From positions 4,030,001-4,094,000 of the forward strand of contig NZ_CP154826.1 in assembly GCF_039613825.1 (NCBI RefSeq): a stretch of DNA of 64,000 bases. The letters are read 5' to 3'. Positions 51,450 through 59,223 of the stretch are shown piece after piece (the stretch's first letter is position 1; every line of letters begins with the position of its first letter). A program made the translations under genes and the position numbers. A model generated the notes under the pieces. That model worked only from the letters and a program-made list of their open reading frames with translations. It made no database searches and had not been told where the DNA came from. The DNA is from Diaminobutyricibacter sp. McL0608 (GTDB taxonomy: Bacteria; Actinomycetota; Actinomycetes; Actinomycetales; Microbacteriaceae).

Positions 51450-52180
51450 GGTTCCACCTCCCGTTCCATCGGGATGGCTTCGGGACTGGGCGGCCCACCG
51501 CGCGTGCCGAACAGGTTGAGGACGCCGACGACGATCGCGACAGCGGCTGCGGCCAGCACCGGGAGGCCGGGCGTGAGGAACGGGGTCAGCAGGGTGGCGA
51601 CGAAACCGGCGGCGACGGCGACCGCCTGGGTCTGGCGGGCTTTGAGCCGCGGCCAGAGCAGGCCGAGGAAGGCGGCCGCGGCAGCAGCATCCAGCCCGTA
51701 CGCGCGCACGTCGCCGATCAGATTGCCGAGGAGCGCGCCGGCGAGGGTCATCAGGTTCCAGCCGACATAGACGGTGATTCCGGTGACCCAGAAGCCCAGG
51801 CGCTGTGCCGCGGGTTCGGTCTGCGCGGTGGCGACGGCTGTGGACTCGTCGATGGTGAGCGGGGCGGCCGCAGCGCGCTTGAAGAAGCCGGGCCCGATGA
51901 TGCGTGAGAGTCTCAGGGCGTAGAACGTGTTGCGCGACCCGAGCAGTGCGGCGCCGGCGATGGCGGATCCAGCGGCCGCAGTGCCCCCGGACGCGAGCAC
52001 GCCGATCAGGGCGAACTGGGAGCCGCCACTGAACATCACGAGGCTGAGCACGCATGCCTGCCAGACGTCCAGACCGGATGCAGTGGCGAGCGCGCCGAAG
52101 GAGATCCCGTACGCTGCTGTCGCAACGCCGACCGCGATGCCGGACCGCATGGCGGCCGACTGGGCTGGCGTTCGGCTCAT
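51446..52180 (-). CDS. azlC: AzlC-family branched-chain amino acid exporter
   Basis: 244 residues from ATG 52180. AzlC/YgaZ signature: AYGISFGALATASGLDVWQA, SLVMFSGGSQFALIGVLASG, LLGSRNTFYALRLSRIIGP, DESTAVATAQ. About seven membrane helices. With AzlD it exports branched-chain amino acids or related compounds. A TATTCT box eight bases before the ATG (52194-52189) suggests a leaderless or nearly leaderless transcript. Confidence 0.9.
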   Translation of the reverse strand: MSRTPAQSAAMRSGIAVGVATAAYGISFGALATASGLDVWQACVLSLVMFSGGSQFALIGVLASGGTAAAGSAIAGAALLGSRNTFYALRLSRIIGPGFFKRAAAAPLTIDESTAVATAQTEPAAQRLGFWVTGITVYVGWNLMTLAGALLGNLIGDVRAYGLDAAAAAAFLGLLWPRLKARQTQAVAVAAGFVATLLTPFLTPGLPVLAAAAVAIVVGVLNLFGTRGGPPSPEAIPMEREVEP

Positions 52181-52351
52181 AACTGGCCAGAATAGTCCGC
52201 CCGCGGGGCGGCCGCAGTCGCTCAGCGGGCGGCTTGGCCTCGCCCGGTCGGATTGACCTCGCCGCACTTGCTTCGTCCCGCCGCACGTCGTTGTACGCGT
52301 GCGCTCGATGCGAAGTAGTGCGGTCGGCCCGCCAGGCCGGCCGGGATGCGC

Positions 52352-52912
52352 TCAGTCGAACAGGCGAGCCACCACGGTGTCCGCAGTGTGGTCGTCGAGC
52401 GTCCACGGCTGGAAGATCACCCGGTAGATGATCGGCGCCACGACGACGTCGATGATCTCGTCGGAGCTGATCCCGCCCGGGCCGACCGCCGAGCCGGGGT
52501 AGCGCTCGAGGAACATGGTCGCTTCTGCGCGACGATTGCGCAGGCAGTCGGATTCGGTGGCGCCGGCGTTCGCAGCCCCACCTCTGAGGAGCGCGGCGTT
52601 CACCGGCTTGCGGTAATGCTCGACGATCTCGCGTGCCCACTCGGTGAGGTCACGGCGCAGGTCCCCGCTCTCCGGGAGCGGACGCTCCGGGTCGAGACGG
52701 TAGGTCGCGATGTCGTTGATGAGGGTGGGCAGGTCGCCCCAGCGGCGGTAGATGCTCGTCGGGTTCACGCCGGCGCGTTCCGCGATCATCGGCACGGTGA
52801 CGCGCTCCCGACCGCGCTCCTTGACGAGCTCTTCGACGGCGGTGCGCACGGAGTGCATGACCGCGGCGCTGCGGCCGCCCGTCCTCTTCGACGGCGTGGT
52901 CTTGGGATCCAT
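52352..52912 (-). CDS. TetR-family regulator divergent from an MFS transporter
   Basis: 186 residues. HTH: VTVPMIAERAGVNPTSIYRR with WGDLPTLIND (about 37-65). The C-terminal domain is of the TetR_C type seen in transporter repressors (LRRDLTEWAREIVEHYRKPV). It shares a 101-base divergent region with the MFS gene, which contains two mirrored 23-base operator copies, so it very likely represses the transporter and itself until a toxic ligand is bound. Confidence 0.88.
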   Translation of the reverse strand: MDPKTTPSKRTGGRSAAVMHSVRTAVEELVKERGRERVTVPMIAERAGVNPTSIYRRWGDLPTLINDIATYRLDPERPLPESGDLRRDLTEWAREIVEHYRKPVNAALLRGGAANAGATESDCLRNRRAEATMFLERYPGSAVGPGGISSDEIIDVVVAPIIYRVIFQPWTLDDHTADTVVARLFD

Positions 52913-52920
52913 GGGAATAG

Positions 52921-52992
52921 CTTAACGCAAATCTGGTTGCTTTTGTCAGCGGATCGGTATAACGTCCGTAAAGCAATCGAATTTGCGTTAAG
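52921..52992. promoter_or_regulatory. Mirrored double operator in the TetR/MFS divergent promoter
   Basis: A 23-base element at 52921-52943 (CTTAACGCAAAT... GGTTGCTTT) returns inverted at 52970-52992 (AAAGCAATC... ATTTGCGTTAAG) with three differences; the outer 12 bases are perfect. Between them lies TATAAC (52958-52963), a -10 for the MFS gene with TTGCTT (52937-52942) as a weak -35. A further GCGTTAAG overlaps the MFS ribosome-binding site at about 52998-53005. Confidence 0.8.
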
Positions 52993-53013
52993 GATGCGCG
53001 TTAAGGAGTCGAG

Positions 53014-54333
53014 ATGTCCGCACTGCAAGAGACAGGCGCCACCCCCGTCATCGGCGCCGCGTGCCAGGAGGCGCTGGCCCGTGCGAAGGCCGCGGTGACT
53101 CGCCGCACGCTGTCACCGGTCGCCGCCTTCGTCGGCGCAGCGCTCGCCTTCGTGGGGGTCACGTTCGCCGCAGGCGCACCCAGCCCCCTCTTCGTTCTCT
53201 ACCAGCAGGAGTGGGGCTTCCCGGCCTGGGTTCTCACCATCGCCTTCGCCATCTACGCGATCACGCTGCTCGTGACCCTGCTCATCGCCGGTTCGCTATC
53301 CGATCACATCGGTCGCCGTCCCGTGCTGATCGGTGCGCTGGCACTCGAGGTCGTCTCGATGCTGATCTTCCTGTTCGCGCAGGACATCGGCTGGATCATC
53401 GTGGCCCGCGCGATCCAGGGCGTCGCGACCGGAGCGGCCACCGGCACGTTCACTGCAGCGATCGTCGAACTCGCTCCGGAGAAGCACAAGAAGCTCGGCG
53501 CCGTCATCGGCGGCACGGCGCCGGTGGGCGGCCTCGCGCTCGGGGCCCTGATCACGGGGGCCGCGGTCCAGTTCACCGCGGTGCCGACCGTGATCGTTTT
53601 CAGCTTCCTCGCGATCGTCTTCACTCTCGGGATCATCGTGATCGCCCTGTCGGCCGAGACCGTCTCACGGCGCGCGGGTGCGGTGCGGTCGCTCATCCCG
53701 AGGTTGTCCATCCCGCGTGGCGCCCGAGCCGAGTTCGGCGCGATCGTTCCCGTGCTCATCGGCACCTGGATGCTCGCCGGGCTGTTCCTCGGACTCGCCC
53801 CCTCGATCATCCGCGGCGTTTTCCACATCGACAGCGGACTCGTGAACGGAGCGATCGTGGCACTCCAGCCGGCCGCGGGAGCGGTCGCAGGCTTCCTCCT
53901 CGGGCGGGTGCACGCCAGGACCGCGACGATCTGGGGGTCGGCGTCAGTCGTGGTGGGCATCATCGTCTCGGTGTCGGCCATCGCTTTCGGTGTGCTGCCG
54001 CTGCTGTTCGTCGGCGCAGTTCTCGGCGGAGCCGGGTTCGGCGCAGCGTTCTCGGGTTCGCTGCGCATCCTCGCGCCGCTGGCTCCCGCCCACCAGCGGG
54101 CCGAACTCTTCGCCGGCGTCTACCTGGTCAGCTACCTCGCATACGGCGTCCCCGCGCTCATCGTCGGCGAGCTGATCGGTGTCGTCGGGCTGCTGGATAC
54201 GGTGATCGGCTACGGAAGCGCCGCCGCGGTCGCCACTGCGGTCGGCCTCGCGGTGCAGCTGCGGCGAGCACACGTCGTTCGCGCCGCCCGCCGGACTACC
54301 GGCGCCCTCCGCGCGGTCGCGCCGGCGGAGTAG
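53014..54333 (+). CDS. MFS transporter, probable drug efflux
   Basis: 439 residues, 12 hydrophobic segments after a 35-residue cytoplasmic N-tail. The loop 2-3 motif is GSLSDHIGRRPVLIGALALE (motif A) and RAIQGVATGAATGTFTAAIV resembles motif C/antiporter helix sequences. The substrate is unknown; the divergent TetR with double operator suggests efflux of a toxic compound. AAGGAG stands six bases before ATG 53014 and overlaps an operator-like GCGTTAAGG, so repression may also affect translation start. Confidence 0.88.
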   Translation: MSALQETGATPVIGAACQEALARAKAAVTRRTLSPVAAFVGAALAFVGVTFAAGAPSPLFVLYQQEWGFPAWVLTIAFAIYAITLLVTLLIAGSLSDHIGRRPVLIGALALEVVSMLIFLFAQDIGWIIVARAIQGVATGAATGTFTAAIVELAPEKHKKLGAVIGGTAPVGGLALGALITGAAVQFTAVPTVIVFSFLAIVFTLGIIVIALSAETVSRRAGAVRSLIPRLSIPRGARAEFGAIVPVLIGTWMLAGLFLGLAPSIIRGVFHIDSGLVNGAIVALQPAAGAVAGFLLGRVHARTATIWGSASVVVGIIVSVSAIAFGVLPLLFVGAVLGGAGFGAAFSGSLRILAPLAPAHQRAELFAGVYLVSYLAYGVPALIVGELIGVVGLLDTVIGYGSAAAVATAVGLAVQLRRAHVVRAARRTTGALRAVAPAE

Positions 54334-54358
54334 GGGTCCCGCCGCCGGGCCGGATGCT

Positions 54359-54422
54359 CGTGCGCAGGTTCTGAACGCCTGCACACGGTGCAACGCGTGC
54401 CGGTGTTCAGAACCTGTGCACG
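54359..54422. terminator. Inverted repeat between convergent genes
   Basis: Arms of 26 bases (54359-54384 and 54397-54422) with three mismatches and a 12-base loop, centred on CAGGTTCTGAAC. Fills the gap between the MFS (+) and quinone-reductase (-) genes. Confidence 0.65.
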
Positions 54423-54427
54423 CACGG

Positions 54428-55459
54428 TTACTGCGCCGAGCCGCCGGACACGTCGATCAGCACCTTCCCGACGGTCCCCGCCTCGACGGCATCGTGCGCG
54501 GCCGCCGTCTCCGCCAGCGCAAAGCGCGTGATCGGCAGGCCGGCATCTGCTCCGACCGGAAGCGCCCCATCCGCCACTGCTGCAGCGACCGCGCGGACTG
54601 CCGCGTCCTTCGCATCCACAGCCGTCGTATACGTGAGCAGGTACCGATACCGCACGTTCTTCGCCATGCTAGGACGCACCGGGACCACCACCGGCTCCCC
54701 GTTGTCCGCGTAGACCGCGACGGTCGCATCGGGCGCGGCGACTTCGAGGTCGAGTCCGAGATTCGCGGCAGGGTTGACCTCGACGACGAGGTCGATCCCG
54801 CGTGGCGCCAGAGCGCGGATCGCGGCAACGGCATCTGATGCGCGATAGTCCACCACGTGCTGAGCCCCCGCGGCACGGGCGAGCGCAGCCTTCTCCTGGC
54901 TGCTCACCGTCGTGATAACGGTGGCACCCGCCCACACGGCGAGCTGAATCGCCGCATGCCCGACCGCACCCGCGCCTCCCGCGACGAGCACGGTCCAGTC
55001 AGCGAGGGCTCCCGGCGCGAGCTCGCGCGGTGACCGTTCGGACGCGGCGAGCGCGATGTGCGCGGTCAGTGCGGGGATGCCGAGCGAGGCGCCGACGTCG
55101 AAGCTCGCGTCGTCGGGCAACGGCACGACCTGCCGGGCCGGAAGAACTACGAGCTCCTGCGCCGTGCCGTCCGGTCGCTGGTAGGCGGCATCCCACACCC
55201 ACACACGGTCGCCGACGGCGAACCCGCCGACTCCGGGCCCCACCTCGTCGACGACGCCGGCGCCGTCCTGGTTCGGCACCTGCGGTGCGCCGAGCTCGGT
55301 GACCCGGCCGCCGCCGGAGCGCGACTTCCAGTCGGTCGGGTTGACGCCGGAGACGTGGATGCGCACTCTCACCTCGCCCGGACCCGGATGCGGTTCGGCG
55401 CGTTCGCCGAGTTCGAGCACGGACGACGGACCGGTGGTGCGGTAGCTGACGGCCTTCAT
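54428..55459 (-). CDS. NADPH:quinone reductase-like, zinc-independent MDR protein
   Basis: 343 residues from ATG 55459; an in-frame TTG at 55471 is less likely. GroES-like N-domain (VRVRIHVSGVNPTDWKSRSG, GAGVVDEVGPGVGGFAVGDR) and Rossmann domain VLVAGGAGAVGHAAIQLAVW. The zinc-ligand Cys/His residues of true alcohol dehydrogenases are absent, so it belongs to the quinone oxidoreductase/zeta-crystallin branch that reduces quinones or alkenals with NADPH. Single gene. Confidence 0.88.
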   Translation of the reverse strand: MKAVSYRTTGPSSVLELGERAEPHPGPGEVRVRIHVSGVNPTDWKSRSGGGRVTELGAPQVPNQDGAGVVDEVGPGVGGFAVGDRVWVWDAAYQRPDGTAQELVVLPARQVVPLPDDASFDVGASLGIPALTAHIALAASERSPRELAPGALADWTVLVAGGAGAVGHAAIQLAVWAGATVITTVSSQEKAALARAAGAQHVVDYRASDAVAAIRALAPRGIDLVVEVNPAANLGLDLEVAAPDATVAVYADNGEPVVVPVRPSMAKNVRYRYLLTYTTAVDAKDAAVRAVAAAVADGALPVGADAGLPITRFALAETAAAHDAVEAGTVGKVLIDVSGGSAQ

Positions 55460-55517
55460 GGTCTCAGCCAATCACGTTCCGGCCGGCCGGAACAATGCCG
55501 CCGCCCGCACAGCTGGC

Positions 55518-55608
55518 GCGGCCGGACGACGCCTGACGCGCACCCGCACCAGCTGTGTCCGGCCGCACTACGTAGACCTAGTGCGGCGAGACGTACCTAG
55601 TGCGACGA
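55518..55608. repeat. 91-base direct repeat, copy 1, with nested palindromes
   Basis: Copy 1 matches copy 2 (55642-55732) at 87 of 91 positions, the last 71 perfectly. Each copy has outer arms GCGGCCGGAC and GTCCGGCCGC (55518-55527 and 55557-55566), a hairpin CCGCACTA/TAGTGCGG, and a 19-base-period subrepeat beginning CCTAGTGCG. Confidence 0.85.
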
Positions 55609-55641
55609 GACGAACCTGGCTGCGACGCCCACGCATCTGGA

Positions 55642-55732
55642 GCGGCCGGACAACACCCGAGGCGCACCCGCACCAGCTGTGTCCGGCCGCACTACGTAGA
55701 CCTAGTGCGGCGAGACGTACCTAGTGCGACGA
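55642..55732. repeat. 91-base direct repeat, copy 2
   Basis: Offset 124 bases from copy 1. It differs only in the first 20 bases (four changes). Ends 35 bases before the stop of the MarP-like gene. Confidence 0.85.
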
Positions 55733-55766
55733 CGCCTCTGGCTCGCGCGACCCCGCCTGACGCGAC

Positions 55767-56954
55767 TCACTCGGTCGCGCATCCCCCCGAGTCGACCGGC
55801 GCCGTCCCGACGGTCGCCAGCACCGGCCGCAGTTCGGCCAGCGTCAGCGCATACCCCGTCTCCGGGTCGGTCGTCGAGCGGGCGAACACGACGCCCGCGA
55901 CCTTGCCTGACGCGTCGAACAGCGGTCCTCCCGAGTTGCCGGGCCGCACAGACCCGCGCAGCGCATAGATCTCGCGGTCGACCGTCGAATGCTGGTAGAT
56001 GTCGCCTCCTCGGGCGACGAGCTTCTCCCGGACGCGTTCCGGGCTCACCGTGTACGCCCCGTCGCCCGGATACCCTGCGGCGAACGCCGACTCGCCCGTC
56101 GCGAGATCTTTCCCGAGCGCGAGCGGCTTCTCGCTCAGCCCGCTCACCTGAAGCACTGCGAGGTCGCGTTCAGGGTCGAACGCGACGAGTGTCGCCCGCA
56201 GTGAGCGGCTGCTGTTCACGTCTTTCACGAAGATCGCGTCGGACCCCGCGACCACATGCGCGTTGGTGACGACACGGCCGGGCGCTTCGACCCATCCGCT
56301 GCCTTCGGAATCCACGCCGCATCCGGGTTTCGCCGCGAGCACCTTCACGACCGAGTCCGCAGAAGCGTTGACGGGGGCCGGCACGGTGGCGTCGGGAGCG
56401 GCGATGGCGTGGATCGATTCCCCGCCCTCGAACACCTGCGGCAGCCCCGCCTGCGAGAGCGCGTCGTCGACCGCGCCCAGCACCGTGGACGACGGCAGCG
56501 GCGCGATCGCGTCGAGTGTCGCGACCACCCGGGACGTCGACGCCGCCTGCATGACGGCCGCGAGGTTGGTGGCCTGCGCGAACCCTGCGAACAGCCACAC
56601 GAGGACCGCCCAGGTCAGCAGCCCCAGGATCGAGCCGGCCAGCGAGTCCAGCCAGCGGATCGGGCCGTGCCTGACCAGTTTTCCGAGCATCCCGGCCAGC
56701 GCTGTCGCAAGACCGTAGGCGATGGATGCGCACACCAGGATCACGATGGCGGCCACGATCGTGCGCTGGGACAGCCCGGTCCAGCCGATCGCAGCGAACC
56801 AGCCGACGACGATCGGAGCAAGGGCGAGTCCGGCCCACAGCCCCACGATCAGGCCGACGAGGGAACCGGCCTGGCGGATCGCGCCGTTGGACCAGCCGAC
56901 GGCGAACGCGACCACCGCGAGCACGATGAGTACGGCATCCACCACGATTTCCAC
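55767..56954 (-). CDS. marP: MarP-like membrane serine protease (CvpA domain plus trypsin-like domain)
   Basis: 395 residues from GTG 56954 (AGGGTG upstream). Four N-terminal membrane helices of CvpA type (about 1-135), then a chymotrypsin-fold protease outside the membrane. Catalytic triad: His233 in TNAHVVAG, Asp264 in PERDLAVLQV, Ser341 in RPGNSGGPL. Cys212 and Cys392 can form the disulfide known in mycobacterial MarP; residue spacing is almost the same. MarP supports acid and oxidative-stress resistance in mycobacteria by processing cell-wall enzymes; a comparable role is inferred here. Confidence 0.92.
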   Translation of the reverse strand: MEIVVDAVLIVLAVVAFAVGWSNGAIRQAGSLVGLIVGLWAGLALAPIVVGWFAAIGWTGLSQRTIVAAIVILVCASIAYGLATALAGMLGKLVRHGPIRWLDSLAGSILGLLTWAVLVWLFAGFAQATNLAAVMQAASTSRVVATLDAIAPLPSSTVLGAVDDALSQAGLPQVFEGGESIHAIAAPDATVPAPVNASADSVVKVLAAKPGCGVDSEGSGWVEAPGRVVTNAHVVAGSDAIFVKDVNSSRSLRATLVAFDPERDLAVLQVSGLSEKPLALGKDLATGESAFAAGYPGDGAYTVSPERVREKLVARGGDIYQHSTVDREIYALRGSVRPGNSGGPLFDASGKVAGVVFARSTTDPETGYALTLAELRPVLATVGTAPVDSGGCATE

Positions 56955-57064
56955 GTGATCACCCTGTCGCACGATTCTGGGCAGACGCTGCGGGCGCGCG
57001 GGTCGGTGACCGATGAGCTGCGGGGACTCCGGGCGCGGTTTGGCATCCGGTAGACCGTCTGGTC

Positions 57065-57070
57065 TAGAGT
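57065..57070 (+). promoter_or_regulatory. -10 candidate for the two-component operon
   Basis: TAGAGT, 19 bases upstream of the histidine-kinase ATG, with a weak TTGGCA 19 bases before it. The transcript would have a short leader containing the AGGGGG ribosome-binding site at 57081-57086. Confidence 0.4.
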
Positions 57071-57089
57071 GCAGTGGAGCAGGGGGACC

Positions 57090-58295
57090 ATGGTGAACGA
57101 CGACCCGACGGCGGAGGCCGTCATCGGGGCTTTGCGGGATGCGCTCGCGGAGCGGGGAAGCAGGCTCGTCGTCGACGGCAGGCTCGACCCGGTGCTGGAG
57201 GCCAATTCGCGGTCGATCCTCGGCGAAACGCTTGCGGGAGCCCACGCCGCCCGCGCCGGCCAGCAGCTCGAACTCGTGTCCGTCGACTATGCGAAGCCCG
57301 CGGACCTGGCGGCGACCGGCTCCCTCCGCGCGTTCCAGAACCAGCCGCCCGCCGAGAGCCTGATGGCCGCCGAGGTACTGTTCGGGGTGGCCCTGCCGCT
57401 CGTCGTCGAGCGTCTGCGCGACGCGTCGGACGGCGAGGCGGATGCTGTGCTCGTCGCCCGTCTCCTCCATCACGCGATCTGGCGGCGCTTCCCGCCCGGC
57501 GCGATCGCCTATGTCGAGATCATCCGCGAGCGTCTGTCGAGCGCGCACCAGGACAGCCGGCGTCGCGTGTCGCGCGAGCTCCACGACCGTGTCGCCCACG
57601 GCATCCTGGCCGGACTGCAGCGGGTCGAGCTCGCCGCCTACGACGAGGGGTGCGCGGTGGATGCGGCCGCCACGGGTGCACCGGGCGATGCTGCGGATGC
57701 GCCGCGCGATGGCGTGGATGTGGCCGCCACGGATGCACCGCGCGATGATGCGGATGCGCGGGGCGGTGATGCCGACAGCGCGAACCCAACCGCAGGCGCG
57801 GAGGCACGCCGGGCGCACCTGCGCGACGCTCTCGCCCTGCTGCGGCAGGCTCTCGCCGACGTCCAGGACATGGCGGTCGAGCTGAGGCAGCTCGTGGGCG
57901 ACCGGGTGCTCGACGATGCGATCGCCGACTACCTGGTGGATTCGGAGGCCGTGTCCGACCGGGTGGTCGTCGAGAGGGTGGGGCGGGCGCGCATCCTGCC
58001 GTCCGGTATTGCAGACGAGGTGTTCACGATCGTCCGCGAAGCGATCCGCAATGCGCGCGACCATGCCGTCGGAGCCACCGCGATCACTGTGCGGCTGGAG
58101 TGGGCCGACGAGCTGGTGGTCACCGTCGCCGACAACGGTCCGGGGTTCGACCCGGTTGCCGCGGCGGATGCCGGGCTCGGCCTCGTGAGCATGCGGGAGC
58201 GGGCGGAGACGATCGAGGCGACGCTCGACTGTGTGACGGGCAGCGGCGGCACCAGTATCGTGGTGCGGCTGCCGCTCGCCGAGGTGCGCTCGTGA
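57090..58295 (+). CDS. NarL-type sensor histidine kinase, soluble, with Ala/Asp-rich insertion
   Basis: 401 residues from ATG 57090 (GTG 57093 possible). No membrane helices. An N-terminal sensory region (about 1-150) is followed by HisKA_3 with the phospho-accepting His165 in SRELHDRVAHGILAGLQRVE. The helical hairpin is interrupted by about 50 low-complexity residues (DAAATGAPGDAADAPRDGVD and onward). HATPase: IVREAIRNARDHA (N box), VADNGPGFD (G1), GLGLVSMRERAE (G2). Its stop overlaps the response-regulator start (GTGA). It would sense a cytoplasmic signal. Confidence 0.9.
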   Translation: MVNDDPTAEAVIGALRDALAERGSRLVVDGRLDPVLEANSRSILGETLAGAHAARAGQQLELVSVDYAKPADLAATGSLRAFQNQPPAESLMAAEVLFGVALPLVVERLRDASDGEADAVLVARLLHHAIWRRFPPGAIAYVEIIRERLSSAHQDSRRRVSRELHDRVAHGILAGLQRVELAAYDEGCAVDAAATGAPGDAADAPRDGVDVAATDAPRDDADARGGDADSANPTAGAEARRAHLRDALALLRQALADVQDMAVELRQLVGDRVLDDAIADYLVDSEAVSDRVVVERVGRARILPSGIADEVFTIVREAIRNARDHAVGATAITVRLEWADELVVTVADNGPGFDPVAAADAGLGLVSMRERAETIEATLDCVTGSGGTSIVVRLPLAEVRS

Positions 58296-59002
58296 GGTCG
58301 GGCGAGGTGGATGCCGTGGGTGCGTCGGGCACGCCCGGCGCGTCCGGCGCCGCGCGCGCCTCCCGCCGCACAGGACCCGTCACGATCCTGATCGTCGACG
58401 ACCACGACCTCTTCCGTGAGGGTGTCGCCGCGATCCTGCGGCACGACCCGCGGATCGCCGTCGTGGGGGAGGGGAGCAGTTCGCAGGACGCGGTCTCGCT
58501 CACCGCATCCCTCGACCCGGACGTGCTGCTGCTCGATGTGGAACTGCCGGGGGGACCCGCGCGGGCGACGGTGGCGCGCATCCATCGGTCGTCCCCGCGC
58601 ACGCGGATCGTGATGCTGACCATGCACCGCGACAGTGTTCTGAAGGAGGAACTGCTCGCAGCCGGAGCGTTCGTCTACCTCACGAAGACGACGCCGAGCG
58701 CGGAACTGGTGCAGTCCGTGCTGCACGCGGGCGCGGTCGCCCAGGGTCTGGCGCCTGCGCCCGAACGGGCTGCATCGACCGCCCGTCGTCGCGCCTCGAT
58801 CCTGTCCGCACGCGAGGAGGAGGTGCTGCACCTGCTCGCGCAGGCGCGCACCAACCGGAGCATCGCCGAAGCCATGAGCATCGCCGAGGGAACAGTCAAA
58901 CGGCACACGAGCAGCATCTACGCGAAGCTGGGCGCCCGGTCGCGCATGGAGGCCGTGCGCAAAGCGGTGCTGCTCGGCATCTTCAGCCACGACGAGGACT
59001 GA
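58292..59002 (+). CDS. NarL/LuxR-family response regulator
   Basis: 236 residues from GTG 58292; the first 28 residues are a Gly/Ala/Ser-rich extension, so a later GTG (58379) is an alternative start. Receiver: ILIVDDHDLFREGVAAIL, phospho-Asp in DPDVLLLDVELPGG, Thr in VMLTMHRD, Lys in VYLTKTTPS. The LuxR-type HTH closes it: ILSAREEEVLHLLAQARTNR and IAEAMSIAEGTVKRHTSSIY. Partner of the upstream kinase by GTGA coupling. The targets are unknown. Confidence 0.93.
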   Translation: MRSGEVDAVGASGTPGASGAARASRRTGPVTILIVDDHDLFREGVAAILRHDPRIAVVGEGSSSQDAVSLTASLDPDVLLLDVELPGGPARATVARIHRSSPRTRIVMLTMHRDSVLKEELLAAGAFVYLTKTTPSAELVQSVLHAGAVAQGLAPAPERAASTARRRASILSAREEEVLHLLAQARTNRSIAEAMSIAEGTVKRHTSSIYAKLGARSRMEAVRKAVLLGIFSHDED

Positions 59003-59019
59003 CCTGCCGCGCGTGGCCC

Positions 59020-59050
59020 GGCGGGAATGTGACGAATGGCCCATTCCGCC
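59020..59050 (+). terminator. Possible terminator after the two-component operon
   Basis: GGCGGGAATG (59020-59029) can pair with CATTCCGCC (59042-59050) with one bulge, 18 bases after the response-regulator stop. No strong T-tract. Confidence 0.4.
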
Positions 59051-59211
59051 CTCTCGAAGACCCTCGATAGAGTCGCCACGTCCGGGGGGAATCTGCAGGG
59101 CCACGGCCGGTCATGCCGACCGTACGGGGCTCCGCGCATCAGCTGACTGTCGCGGCCGCCGCAGGGGGTGCGGGGGCCGCGGCAGTCTACGCAGGCGGGC
59201 ACACCCGGGCG

Positions 59212-59217
59212 GATACT
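59212..59217 (+). promoter_or_regulatory. -10 box of a leaderless transcript
   Basis: GATACT six bases before ATG 59224, which starts the recognisable aldo/keto reductase sequence. It supports this start over the ATG at 59113, which would add 37 Ala/Gly-rich residues. Confidence 0.5.
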
Positions 59218-59223
59218 GAGACC

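Larger units (their letters stand above)
55460..55766. other. 307-base gap made largely of a duplicated palindromic repeat
   Basis: No gene seen. It lies between two leftward genes: upstream of the quinone reductase and past the stop of the MarP-like protease. Most of it is the duplicated element 55518-55608 and 55642-55732. Confidence 0.7.

Noticed and set aside
55518-55732. Possible CRISPR array
   Set aside because: Only two copies, repeat unit longer than the spacer, no cas genes nearby.
59113-59223. Upstream start for the aldo/keto reductase giving 37 more residues
   Set aside because: The extra residues are Ala/Gly-rich and not part of the AKR fold; a -10-like box lies six bases before ATG 59224.
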